A DNA stretch of 64,000 nt. It comes from CAWUIH01 sp963922495 (lineage in GTDB: Bacteria > Pseudomonadota > Gammaproteobacteria > Coxiellales > Coxiellaceae). Location: assembly GCA_963922495.1 (NCBI GenBank), contig CAWUIH010000002.1, forward strand, positions 8,778 to 72,777. Reading direction: 5' to 3'. The position numbers were made by a program, and so were the translations under genes. The notes under the pieces were generated by a model. The model had not been told where the DNA came from, made no database searches, and was given only the letters and a program-made list of their open reading frames with translations. This document shows positions 41,901-47,852 of the stretch, in pieces; the first letter of the stretch is position 1, and each line of letters opens with the position of its first letter.

Positions 41901-42045
41901 ACAATTCTCGCTATCTTTGCCGATTAAAGACATCTACGAAAATTCCTCTATTTTAGAATTAGCACGCTGGTTAGATACCCTTGCTACAGTTACTCAGGAA
42001 GATAATGAATCTAATAAGAATGAGGTCGAAGAATTAACCGTTTAA
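29974..42045 (+). CDS. NRPS3: C-A-T-E-C-A-T-E-C-A-T (modules 7-9)
   Basis: The largest complete protein, 4023 aa, starting 2 bp after NRPS2 with CGGAG upstream. Domains: C ~5-430 (HHIIMDG ~136); A ~465-965; T GGDSIL ~1007; E ~1060-1490 (HHLVVDT ~1195, LESHGRC ~1325); C ~1510-1930 (HHILCDG ~1637); A ~1960-2460; T GGHSIA ~2496; E ~2550-2970 (HHLISDA ~2682, MEGHGRE ~2810); C ~2980-3410 (PHILLDA ~3107); A ~3430-3920; T GGHSLL ~3961. Codes by eye: module 7 DVYYLGGVCK (unassigned), module 8 DIWEMVADDK (Dab-like), module 9 DIWEMTADDK (Dab-like). Epimerases make residues 7 and 8 D, and the following C domains open in DCL style (LQQGLLFH, TQAGMLYH). Oddities: in module 7 the A3 motif begins HTSGSTG and A7 reads YRTYD rather than YRTGD; the last C domain has PH for the first two His positions but keeps the catalytic His. 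The acidic tail ends EVEELTV. Confidence 0.93.
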   Translation: MVVRKSPLSFSQQRMVFVELAHPNTQRFHIILPIKIVGLFSLEIFNKAMRFVILRHQALRLILKQNDNQLYQVAIDLDTYWQLQCRELIQLESESSLTTSIDAFTAKKMPLFDTPLLQWQIFSLEKNKIVIVFKIHHIIMDGVSLQIFMDELTCCYNAFQNNKSPNLKSLTYQYTDFVANQRQWQAEKAFVDQIKFWQQQLTPIPEPLTLRYYDRPVVANVRATVIKRTIDKTSLVRLSNYATSQRATLYTVLLALYGLLLHKFTQQNEFIIGTPVANRHYDGIENVIGLFVNSLSMKINIDPNQTMNELIRAIQSFILSAQEHQDVPFDRIVEALGISGDHQQHPIFQVWFNFLEEGDYQLNFSQCHSCYLATSVTEVQFDLTVVAKKHRNGLTVEFEYDTSLFPDYFIESFADCFVVCLQQSDQWAERYVRLINPLSVQQLKYLLPHLTEPQRIEVPSTTLLAEFETCVTNYPKRIACELDDRTISYTELNRQAECVAMYLLKQGITSSQQVVALLLPPSLEMVVAIIAILKIGGIYMPLDEKIPAQRLNKILLTSGCRVLITRKGYQLPTDNDICRIVNIESLNLTHTAIEFDNSQFIVKPDALAYIIHTSGSTGEPKAVAVSHMAVLNLLKSLKEYLPMDRQSKGILWTKLAFDVSVYEMWSQLTQGGTLVVLSEVQRVNPPLLFNVLLKKIITHAYIPPFLLNMFSEWLVKTQNKLSLRLLLTGLEPIPHKLITTIKQSLPLLKIINGYGPTECTVCATLHDCDINTDKNVVITPIGRAVRNLQLYVLDEYQQPVPFGAVGELYVSGIGLAAGYYNQSELTSQAFISNPWQHDKYHQKIYRTYDQVRYLADGSLLYVGRQDEQVKRHGYRIELKEVEQALLKNEDVSKAVVTFNTISKKITAYVVAGEYEPDISLLKQQLTQQLPSYMVPDQIIVIEQVPMLPSGKVDKRSLPQPDIVECREDRVVISPRNDIEKVLFTIWQSLLPASSDIGVTDNFFQIGGDSILCILMVTKARDAQLDITVQQIFLNPTIEALAKIAVSRQTALPVVQSFDHLLPYPLAPIQAWFMKQSFKYPHQVCQTVCLALDHKQELESLQRSIQKIFRSHTIFHQSFQRDADGLWQQVPKLPPKIIPIDIIDCQEKSKSQCHSLLTSQAKRMQAAINFNQGPLYKITLFTNMSDQCARLLIVIHHLVVDTLSWRILIDDLMANKAPIIKTHYAQWVHTLIDYAKNMDRTNVAYWKSFEIDEFKQSLYAAFIGSSVDVVEKYQHHITFSKVESQQLLTNCYQKLRANVDEVLIAALAQALKFITRQNTIYINLESHGRCSDIALDVSTTIGWFTNLYPVRINLNDDDNPKNIIKNVRTSLAAVPMQGFSYGVYCYLLGEDIEAAVGSGIVLNYLGQQLPQSDIDNLDAFAYANFQQDTIDITAMFMDGIFHVHINIHHSPAQKSNAQKFCEKIQNVIKSVIVASTIEKYIAYIPEDFPLARLTQAQIDTLVIKHPNLTNIYPLTSLQQGLLFHEVYKPKSLAYFQQLVLTLKGSVQVEILRQACLALLNHYDIFRTVFQWKDLPYAIQCVLSNAVLDFQFLQSNLDELPDLLKSDRTQGISLDCPPLIRFKLIRIAKQEYRFLVSFHHILCDGWSLPIIIKSMLMAYENGQLGKQPLITSSQQPFSRYVKWYLQQPETKNFWSNYLSNVDEKTPLPFDFISDKEDDHTLEFGCCQHRFGNNITQQLIRYTGQLSITVNTLLQGLWAIWLGLYTRKSQVVFGVTVSGRDAAVPCIETQVGVFINTLPFKVDVSTQSLQDWLTTIQCEFQQINSNSHIALAETTQFDSLLVFENYPISNEISELVNTFSIKFDQAFEQTEYPLELNAAIGNNLDLTLHYDPSLFRHETIQLILKKVEYLAEKILTLSPNASIDELRTLAPFEQQKLLKWTNGPTVDYKQTENLLQRYYTSIATNSQRIALVHNNQNWTYQTIDTLSNQLANHLRDHIRKKQRLIGLCMERSVYYLVGMLGILKIGAAFVPIDPTYPKARILHMFNDSQIEWVLISSQHTNLIEGHSTLQFVVLNEEQSQWRDASKSPITNDTVGEDWAYMMYTSGSTGRPKGALTHHAGALNHLYAEFDQLALWQGFNFLQSASASSDISVWQFLGPLLVGGKIIVLDDITNISEMIRLIATEQVTLLELVPVVINLLLDHVEENKVNINLFNSLKFIMAVGESLPISLVNRWLSLFPNIPIVNAYGPTEASDDVCQRVFVDPLVNQYRSIPIGQPLPNLSVMILDEQQKFCPIGAVGEICVSGIGVGPGYWRRPQQTANVFIPNYYQTSTYGKTIYRTGDFGRWNSLGELEYSGRLDHQVALHGYRIELDEIAAIVKAHAEVKDALVLLQEIRDDKKLVLYYVPQHKKILTEKAIRQRLQKFLPPYMIPGIIMELAKFPVAPSGKIARDALPTPQLDQSIVEGQYPQGKVEQALAEIWSDVLGVKSVRRDSSFFALGGHSIAALQVINRARTKNLHFTVRTLFDHPTICELAGHCRSDKALQISPIVEQQSFPLLPIQQMFFDEIAINSNHYNMSILLELKTPLKKHLITTSLTMLVEKHEALRLQFHCDEDQIWSQSYQPIEAVKPQLKVVKISDTNQYTELLQRYNDELQQSLSVTNGPLMAIAWFINPLNNKQHLLVVLHHLISDAISWQILLEDWYQIMISQLNKSPLQQAPRTHSVADWIKALQHHATKLSGQDEVLDYWLAIDKEADDSITALESENTFATDCDVIHDMTLSQPMFDQHTIFLTALLSAFLQWNGQQNLYLLMEGHGRENTFNEDIDVSRTVGWFTSSYPLNLKCTPSHSSIQRLVHIKSQLDQLPQHGFGYGVLRYFGHSKVRKQLSCQKRPKVTFNYLGQMAITDPGNALWSVSNEIKQHNDSDLGNRQLGQINFNIMEINKKLVISCSYNKQCFKSKSIEKLLQFYQKQIRQLSEENIEAIYSLSPTQAGMLYHHLFDPKSSNYFDQFCFHIPTKINEMMFFNAWQAVIDKYSILRTYFMWDGLAQPMQIVQKNYTLKPCIKTHISLQDMLQQDRSQPFELNQIGLIRLQLLRISENEYYFVISYPHILLDAWSIQLVLRDFMCAYQKFQNGKPLQLGHESPYRDYIHWLNRQAIDETYWKNYLAGFNQPTPIFTARSHQYITQQIDRGEYTIHLPEEINEKLEQISTTYDFTINVLFMGAWALLLRQYSGCEDVVFGLTVSGRQAPVSNINKMGGLFINTLPLRTTMSSQSVLDFFRAIQSTVLELNEVAFTPLSDIEKWSEIPNQYRLFDSILVFGNDFTEMNDMETDDAIQMCHLQSFEQTNYPIELNISIGESVEIHLFYDQLIYCNELIERSTDQFKFILHKLLNNLQYDIKKLNYLPNTITNQLLSWSNGPQKSYTLTESYSFLFEAQAARTPQAIAAVSHEQSINYRDLNAHANQIAHYLSACDHLKGQRIGLFLPRSITMLQCMLATLKLGMAFVPIDLDYPQDRIRHMMKDARLTVLLTDDNNFTKARELIDCTIISVSEIGSDLPTDNLTVKCNPNDLAYLIYTSGSTGLPKGVMIHHKGLINHIYAQADTLSLEDEFNFLQSAPASCDIAIWQFLGPLLLGGKTIIFVPNTDVAVMTRLIQEHMIHLVELVPSMIEIWLDYLDKVNVTSKQLCSLKYLMATGEVLPVRIANQWLTMFPNIPLINAYGPSEASDDVCQAILRTPLSKQQMNIPIGRPLPNYSVVVLDQQLNFVPIGVKGEIMISGLGVGLGYWEQEELTSRKFITNPHSQLHGEQLYKTGDVGYWGQDGQLHITGRLDDQVKIRGFRVDLNDITACLLQHNKVVDAIVISLKKEVSQLVAYVVNHDYSIELLKKYLKRQLPVHMVPAAWVTMMQLPRLPNGKVDKNALPLPTKQNTEVVERVLTTTESILHKIWCEVFNENYIHLDDDFFDRGGHSLLAIQIAIRVEQQFSLSLPIKDIYENSSILELARWLDTLATVTQEDNESNKNEVEELTV

Positions 42046-42237
42046 TACCGAATAACGCACATTTAATGGTATTTAACTTTTTTATCCAATTAGTACGCAT
42101 ACTTTAGTAGATGCATTATATATTGAAAGATACGTTATGGACGTAGACTATTGTTGTATACTAGAAGTTTGCAAACTTGTATCGCTGGCAGAATATTAAG
42201 GGAAGATAAATCTGAACGTAATTATAGGATTATACAT
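42046..42237. other. Internal spacer of the operon
   Basis: The 452 bp between NRPS3 and the JmjC gene is the only sizeable break in the operon. No terminator-like hairpin with a T-run is seen after NRPS3. TATACT at 42157-42162 could be a -10 box for a second promoter, but the only upstream -35 candidate, TTATGG at 42135-42140, is weak. A perfect palindrome follows immediately. Confidence 0.3.
42165..42178. promoter_or_regulatory. 14-bp perfect palindrome, possible operator
   Basis: AAGTTTGCAAACTT is its own reverse complement and begins 3 bp after a TATACT -10-like hexamer. This is a classic place for a repressor site controlling a promoter. No T-run follows, so it is not a rho-independent terminator. 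The binding protein is not encoded in the window. Confidence 0.35.
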
Positions 42238-42483
42238 ATGGAAAAAATTTCTACAATAAAACAAAGTTTGTTAACAAAAAAGAACATTCCGTTCAGATTC
42301 TCTACTGGTATCAATATGTTTTTCTTGTCATACTCATATACTGGATTGGTTCCAACCCTCACTAATATCTATTCAAACGTTGACTGTAGTGTGGAGCGAA
42401 TAACAACCCGCCTCATGTTGTGCGTAGAAGCAATTTATTTTTCTGATTCTCTGGTATTAGTACCGATGGTATCAATTAGATAA
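42238..42483 (+). CDS. Possible 81-aa hypothetical protein in the NRPS3-JmjC gap
   Basis: The frame is open from a TTG at 42151, but the ATG at 42238 is the better start because AGGA lies 8 bp upstream. The 81-residue product (MEKISTIKQSLL...) has a moderately hydrophobic middle and C-terminal part, no clear domain and no family I recognise. It stops 14 bp before the JmjC start and shares its orientation. The spacing and ribosome site favour a real gene; the lack of recognisable features and its position in a non-coding gap argue for caution. Confidence 0.3.
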   Translation: MEKISTIKQSLLTKKNIPFRFSTGINMFFLSYSYTGLVPTLTNIYSNVDCSVERITTRLMLCVEAIYFSDSLVLVPMVSIR

Positions 42484-42497
42484 TTTACGAGGTTTAG

Positions 42498-43277
42498 ATG
42501 AATAATTATTTTCAGGTCATTCGCGGAGGTATTATTAATTGGCCTGCCATAGGGAAATGGTCGATAACGTACTTTATGGAACAAACCCAACACAACAAGT
42601 TGCCTTTTAAACGATTTGTAGGCCAAACCGTGGAGAAACATTTGTTAACCTTGAAGCAATGCATGCAGCGACCAGATCAGATGTACTTGCATGATGTTCC
42701 ATTATTACACTATTTTCCAAAACTTAGACAAGATATCGGATCCCTCCCGTGCTTATATTTACCAAAGTGGTATGATTCAGGCTGGCATGATTTTTCTCAA
42801 TTTTTTGTCGGTAAAATTGGATGTCGAACACCCTTGCATTTCGATTGTTTATTAACCTACAACATGTTTTTTCACATTTTTGGTCGAAAAAAGTTTTTAC
42901 TAATTGATGCTAAATATCAGTGTCAATTACAAAGACGCGATTGGCGCTGGTTTAATATTGATGAAAATGAGGTTACTTTAAAAAATAATCTTAAACAACT
43001 TGAGTTGCCCTATGATGAAATAGTATTAGTTCCTGGAGACATGCTAATCATGAAGCCTGGAACCTTACATACTGTGGAATGTTTAACTGACTGTATTTCC
43101 TTTAATATAGATTTTCATACTAAACTTTCTGTGCTACAAAGCTTTAAAGGTTTGTTCAAGGGGATGCCAATAAAAAATACATTGTATAACTTTTTAATAC
43201 TTTTAGGTCTTTTTTGTCGAATACCTAGACCAATACTATTTAAATATTATCGATCTTATTTAAACTACGTTTCGTGA
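42498..43277 (+). CDS. JmjC/cupin-8 Fe(II)/2-oxoglutarate-type oxygenase
   Basis: A 259-aa protein of the cupin-8 (JmjC-like) type. It shows the iron-binding triad typical of the family: H114-x-D116 in TPLHFDCLLTYN and the distal H191 in KPGTLHTVE, with VPGDMLIMKPG forming the usual strand before it. The segment YNMFFHIFGRKKFLLID matches the family strand containing the 2-oxoglutarate-binding lysine region. Such enzymes hydroxylate protein side chains or, in peptide clusters, free or carrier-bound amino acids. GAGG lies 5 bp before the ATG. It is the first well-supported gene after the internal spacer and is followed 6 bp later by an exporter. It gives the cluster a second potential hydroxylase beside the CmlA-like protein. 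The C-terminal ~45 residues are hydrophobic/basic and may contact membrane or partner. The substrate is not predictable from sequence. Confidence 0.75.
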   Translation: MNNYFQVIRGGIINWPAIGKWSITYFMEQTQHNKLPFKRFVGQTVEKHLLTLKQCMQRPDQMYLHDVPLLHYFPKLRQDIGSLPCLYLPKWYDSGWHDFSQFFVGKIGCRTPLHFDCLLTYNMFFHIFGRKKFLLIDAKYQCQLQRRDWRWFNIDENEVTLKNNLKQLELPYDEIVLVPGDMLIMKPGTLHTVECLTDCISFNIDFHTKLSVLQSFKGLFKGMPIKNTLYNFLILLGLFCRIPRPILFKYYRSYLNYVS

Positions 43278-43283
43278 CTAGAA

Positions 43284-44486
43284 ATGGATATAGAAAAACA
43301 CAGTTTCAAACTTATATTGATATCTCAGGCAATAACATCGATTGGTACATCTATATCAATGATTGCTTTCGCCTATATTGTGACTCACCTAACACAATCA
43401 GTACAGATTATGTCCATAGTTTTTTCTTGTAAATATTTACCTTGCATGTTTAGTCCATGGATATCCACTTGGGTTGAGTCGATAAATTTGAAATTATCAG
43501 TTATTTTTGCAGATTTAATACAGGCTTTTTTACTAATATTATTAATAGCTTGGTTATCTTTTTCCTCACATCTTTATCAAGAGCTTTACTTAATAGTATT
43601 TCTCATGGGGGTAGTTGACACTTTTTACAATGCAGCTAATGCTCGATTATTACCAAGTTATTTTCAGAAAACTGATTACTTGCCAAATAACGGAAAAATT
43701 AGTTCAGCAACAAATCTGATGAGTGGAGTAGGTTATCTTATAGGTGGAGTTCTAATTGCCCGGTTGAATCCAATCTATAGCATAGTGGTGGAATTATTGA
43801 CTTGTCTAATATCCGCAGTGGTGCTATCACAGTTACCAATTACTTATTGTTATCAGATTACGATAAAGAATTGGAAAGAATTTTTTCACGAATCAGCAAA
43901 AGGTATAAAATATATTTCTAAAAGTCACATGGTTATTTTCATTATAATAACATTTTTTATAATTACGTTATTAACCACTCCACTGGAAGTCATAATACCG
44001 TTTAAATTTTTCTCTCATGGTGCCCACTCAATTTACTATAGTTTATTTGTAATAACAATACTTTTAGGCACATTAATTGGAAATCAGATTATTCTTAATG
44101 GTATGCAATTCTTATCAACTACTTCTACCATTAGTTTCTCATGGTTTGGATTAGCAATTTGCATGCTGATATTATCCACTACTGAAGTATTTTTTTGGTT
44201 TTTAATCATAGCTTTTTTTATTGGTCTTTTTTCGGCTTTGATCGACACTCTTGTAATTACTTTACTGCAGCTAATTGTGCCAAAAAATCTACGAGCTAGA
44301 GCATTTTCGTCTTTTGAACTGATAATAAATATCGCACCACCATTATCTTTTGTTATGTATGCTTATTCGAGTAAAAAAATACCATTCAATGATATTTTTT
44401 TAATTGTGGGGTTTGGTTGTATATTAGTATCATTAATTTGGTCTTCGTTATATTCACTAAAAATAAAAATGGATGAAATACTTTAG
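43284..44486 (+). CDS. MFS exporter (EntS/MFS-3-like)
   Basis: A 400-aa major facilitator with about 12 hydrophobic segments arranged as two six-helix halves. The first helix reads LILISQAITSIGTSISMIAFAY, and the helix 4-5 region contains NAANARLLPSYF, both typical of the EntS-like group that exports siderophores and peptides. It uses the proton gradient across the inner membrane. The gene lies between the JmjC oxygenase and NRPS4 in the same direction with a 6-bp gap upstream and 23 bp downstream, so it is probably co-transcribed and is the best candidate exporter for the NRPS product. Length and helix count are normal. The alternative of an unrelated drug exporter is less likely given its location inside the operon. 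Confidence 0.8.
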   Translation: MDIEKHSFKLILISQAITSIGTSISMIAFAYIVTHLTQSVQIMSIVFSCKYLPCMFSPWISTWVESINLKLSVIFADLIQAFLLILLIAWLSFSSHLYQELYLIVFLMGVVDTFYNAANARLLPSYFQKTDYLPNNGKISSATNLMSGVGYLIGGVLIARLNPIYSIVVELLTCLISAVVLSQLPITYCYQITIKNWKEFFHESAKGIKYISKSHMVIFIIITFFIITLLTTPLEVIIPFKFFSHGAHSIYYSLFVITILLGTLIGNQIILNGMQFLSTTSTISFSWFGLAICMLILSTTEVFFWFLIIAFFIGLFSALIDTLVITLLQLIVPKNLRARAFSSFELIINIAPPLSFVMYAYSSKKIPFNDIFLIVGFGCILVSLIWSSLYSLKIKMDEIL

Positions 44487-44509
44487 GTTACTAGTTAGAG
44501 GAAGCAATA

Positions 44510-44668
44510 ATGGTACCATTTAAACAACTAATTATGGATTTAGCAGCACAAAAAGTTCGCATTATACCAGAAGGCGGCCAATTGCGTATATTAGCTCCTA
44601 CAGGAATACTAACCCCTGAATTAATGAATCGTATTAAAAATTTCAAGCAAGATTTGCTGCACTATTTT
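44510..44668 (+). other. TubC-like N-terminal docking domain of NRPS4
   Basis: Residues ~1-53 fit the TubC pattern: LIMDLAAQKVRIIPEGGQLRI followed by LTPELMNRIKNF and a final helix. The likely partner is the acidic tail of NRPS3 (ending EVEELTV), encoded 2.4 kb upstream. Confidence 0.8.
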
Positions 44669-47600
44669 TCTGAATCAGATGCAGCAGATATCCCATGTGT
44701 AGATCGCCATATTCGTATTCCACTATCATTTTCTCAAGAACGAATATGGTTTCTAGAACAATTAGATAGATATGTGGGTGCCTACCAGGTACCGTTATAC
44801 TTTTATTATCATGGATCATTATCAGTACAACGGTTACAACGCGCACTAAACAAAATTTCTAAAAGACATGAAATTTTACGTACGATCTTTCCAAGTGATA
44901 ATGATGGCCCTTATCAGAAGATTTTACCTGATCCTCATTACAATATCGATATGTTTGAACACATTGATATTAAAGAAGTGATGCGGCTTGACGTTGAACA
45001 ACCCTTCGATATTGAAAGAGGACCTTTATTGCGTCTGAAAATAGTAAAAATAGACGATAGCAAATGGGCGTTGTTATTCAATATGCATCATTTGATTACT
45101 GATGAATGGTCGCAGAATTTATTTCTTCAAGAATTATTTAACTTGTGCGAACAACATAAACTTACCATACAGTACGCAGATTATACGATTTGGCAGCGAA
45201 ATATCACCGGTTCATTAAACCATAAAAAATCATTAGAATTTTGGCGTTCTTACTTACAAAATGTCCCTATTTTAACATGGCCAATACGAAGTCATGGTGG
45301 TGCCGCAGTATCGCATGGTAAAGTAAAACGTTTTGAAATTAGTCATGACGAGTCGCTACGGTTAAAAAAAATTTGCCAATTAACTAAAACAACTTCATTT
45401 GTCATTTTATTAACTGCCTTTTATTTGTTATTACGCCGTTTTGCCAACCAATGCGATATTTGTATCGGAACCCCTGTTGCCAATCGTGACAATAAATCTC
45501 TAGAAAAAGTAATGGGTTTGTTTTTGAATACTATCCCCATTCGTATTTCACCTGAACCAGAAATGACTAAATATGAAGAGATCATTGAATGCGTTAAAAA
45601 TTCAGTCAATATCGCTTTTACTCATCAGGCCATACCGTTTGAAAAGATTGTGGAACAGGTGGATATTACACGAGACTACTCAGTTAACCCAGTTTTTCAA
45701 GTGCTATTCACAATGGATAGCAGTTTTTCATTTAATCTTGACAGTAATCAGAAGTCTGACTTTACACCAATTTATCCAGAGAAAACTAACGTACAGTTTG
45801 ATTTGGCGATGGATGTTAGTGAACATACCAGAGGTATTAGCATAGTATTGGAATACAATGAAGCCACTTTTACTGATGCTATGGTTAACGATATGTCAAA
45901 AACATATCGATTGCTATTACGTCGGTTATCACGATATCCTCAACATGAAATAAAAGAAAAAGATTATTTGCCTGATTCTATCATAAAAAAATTATTACTG
46001 TTGGGTAATGGTCCTATTAAATCTTATAATCTGACGATGTCATTACTGAGTTACTTTAGCAAGTCAGTGCAATCCAATCCAAATGCAGTGGCGGTGACCA
46101 AAGGAAATGAAAAATTAACCTATCAACAACTGGATATGCTGTCCAATCAGTTTGCCAATTACCTGCGGCAAAGAGGAATTAAAAGGCAAGAATTTGTTGC
46201 ACTTCAATTAGAACGTTCAGTTAACTATCTGGCTGCCCTGCTGGGCGTAATGAAAAATAGTGCTGTTTTTATTCCAATTGATGTTCAATACCCACAGTCA
46301 CGTATCCAACATATGTTAGAAGACTCTGATGCAAAGATAGTGTTGACAGATGGTTCAATCAAGGCAGTGATGAAATGCCCAGTAACACCAATCCAATCGG
46401 CTAATTACCAGTGCGGTGACCAGGCCTATTTGATGTATACTTCGGGGTCGACAGGTAAACCTAAAGGTGCTCTAATTACTCAAAAGAGTATGTTACATCA
46501 CATCTTAGCAGAAATTGATGCACTATCATTACCAATACCATTCTCATTTCTACAAACTGCACCGATATCATCAGATATGTCCGTATGGCAATTTTTAGGG
46601 CCGTTATGCGTAGGAGGTAGTGTTTATATTGCATCTGATATCTGGGACACAGTTGGTTTATGGCAATCAATCTGTGATTATAAAATTAATTTAATGGAGT
46701 TGGTTCCGTCTGTCTTATCAGTGTTGTTGGATGAGCTTGAGGCAGACACTAAAGTTACAACACCAACGCACTTACATATGATATTAGTAAGTGGAGAAAC
46801 AGTATCAACTCAGTTGATAAATCGTTGGTTGTATCTATTTCCACACATACCAATCACTAATGCATACGGTCCGACAGAAGCTTCCGATGATATCTGCCAA
46901 GCAGTGATCACTACTTCTATTCCCCAAAAAAATGACTTGGCACCGATCGGGAGTGCTATCCCTAATACTCAGTTACTGCTTCTTAATCACGATGGTTTAC
47001 TGTCACCTCCAGGAGTCATTGGTGAAATCGTGGTTAGTGGGTTGGGTGTAGGCGATGGTTATTGGAAATCTCCAAACTTAACGGCAGAGAAATTTATCTT
47101 GCATCCTTATCCACAAGATGACTATAGCGGTATCTGTTATCGCACCGGTGATTTGGGGCGGTGGCGAAGTGATGGGTTGCTCGAATGTATCGGCCGTCAA
47201 GATCAACAACAGAAAATCAATGGTTTTCGTGTTGAATTAGGTGAAATTGAATCAGTAATAAAGCTTCATCCAGAAATAGATAACTGTATCGTATTATGTC
47301 ATGATGTCGAACAACAAATGAAAATTACGGCATATTATATCGCAAACTCTGATGTAAAAATTAATAAATTTTTAAAAAAGTATTTACCAAATTATATGTT
47401 TCCACACTATTGGATTAAGTTAGATGCTTTCCCCCTATCGCCTAGCGGAAAAATTGACCGTAACGCATTACCAAAACCATTGCTGAAACCTATCAATGGT
47501 AAAAGGGATATTCCAGTAACAATTGTTGAAAAGGAACTTTCCGCCATCTGGGGGGAAGTGTTAAAAATAGAAATAAGTGATTTACAAGTGAATTTTTTTG

Positions 47601-47839
47601 ATGTCGGTGGACATTCTTTGTTAGCAATGAAAATTATTAACCGGATATGTCGACAATTCACAATAAAGGTTTCAGTAGTGGACTTATTAGTCAATCCAGT
47701 ACTGGCAGAACTGGTAACTATTGTTGAATATAAAATCAAAAAAAGAATAGTGGAGACTAAGATAGATATTAAGGATTTAGATCGAGATTATTTTCAAAAG
47801 AAAATAGAAAATTTATTAAGAAATAAAACAGGTATTTAG
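44510..47839 (+). CDS. NRPS4: docking-C-A-T (module 10)
   Basis: A 1109-aa single-module synthetase with a strong GAGGAAG ribosome site. Domains: TubC-like docking 1-53; C ~65-490 (MHHLITDE ~192); A ~510-1000 with YTSGSTG ~643, SSDMSVWQF ~690, AYGPTEASDD ~785 and SGKIDR ~979; T GGHSLL ~1034. The code is DMWELSADDK, close to the Dab-like codes of NRPS2 and NRPS3 but with Met at position 236 and Ser at 301, a subtype shared with NRPS6. The C domain is LCL-style (LSFSQERIWFLEQ), agreeing with the absence of an epimerase in module 9. The C-terminal ~55 residues after the T domain are highly charged and helical (KKRIVETKIDIKDLDRDY) and may act as a linker or docking helix to NRPS5. Confidence 0.93.
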   Translation: MVPFKQLIMDLAAQKVRIIPEGGQLRILAPTGILTPELMNRIKNFKQDLLHYFSESDAADIPCVDRHIRIPLSFSQERIWFLEQLDRYVGAYQVPLYFYYHGSLSVQRLQRALNKISKRHEILRTIFPSDNDGPYQKILPDPHYNIDMFEHIDIKEVMRLDVEQPFDIERGPLLRLKIVKIDDSKWALLFNMHHLITDEWSQNLFLQELFNLCEQHKLTIQYADYTIWQRNITGSLNHKKSLEFWRSYLQNVPILTWPIRSHGGAAVSHGKVKRFEISHDESLRLKKICQLTKTTSFVILLTAFYLLLRRFANQCDICIGTPVANRDNKSLEKVMGLFLNTIPIRISPEPEMTKYEEIIECVKNSVNIAFTHQAIPFEKIVEQVDITRDYSVNPVFQVLFTMDSSFSFNLDSNQKSDFTPIYPEKTNVQFDLAMDVSEHTRGISIVLEYNEATFTDAMVNDMSKTYRLLLRRLSRYPQHEIKEKDYLPDSIIKKLLLLGNGPIKSYNLTMSLLSYFSKSVQSNPNAVAVTKGNEKLTYQQLDMLSNQFANYLRQRGIKRQEFVALQLERSVNYLAALLGVMKNSAVFIPIDVQYPQSRIQHMLEDSDAKIVLTDGSIKAVMKCPVTPIQSANYQCGDQAYLMYTSGSTGKPKGALITQKSMLHHILAEIDALSLPIPFSFLQTAPISSDMSVWQFLGPLCVGGSVYIASDIWDTVGLWQSICDYKINLMELVPSVLSVLLDELEADTKVTTPTHLHMILVSGETVSTQLINRWLYLFPHIPITNAYGPTEASDDICQAVITTSIPQKNDLAPIGSAIPNTQLLLLNHDGLLSPPGVIGEIVVSGLGVGDGYWKSPNLTAEKFILHPYPQDDYSGICYRTGDLGRWRSDGLLECIGRQDQQQKINGFRVELGEIESVIKLHPEIDNCIVLCHDVEQQMKITAYYIANSDVKINKFLKKYLPNYMFPHYWIKLDAFPLSPSGKIDRNALPKPLLKPINGKRDIPVTIVEKELSAIWGEVLKIEISDLQVNFFDVGGHSLLAMKIINRICRQFTIKVSVVDLLVNPVLAELVTIVEYKIKKRIVETKIDIKDLDRDYFQKKIENLLRNKTGI

Positions 47840-47852
47840 GGAGATTTCTATA

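Noticed and set aside
42165..42178. A rho-independent terminator after NRPS3
   Set aside because: The palindrome has no loop, low G+C and no following T-run, so an operator is more plausible than a terminator.
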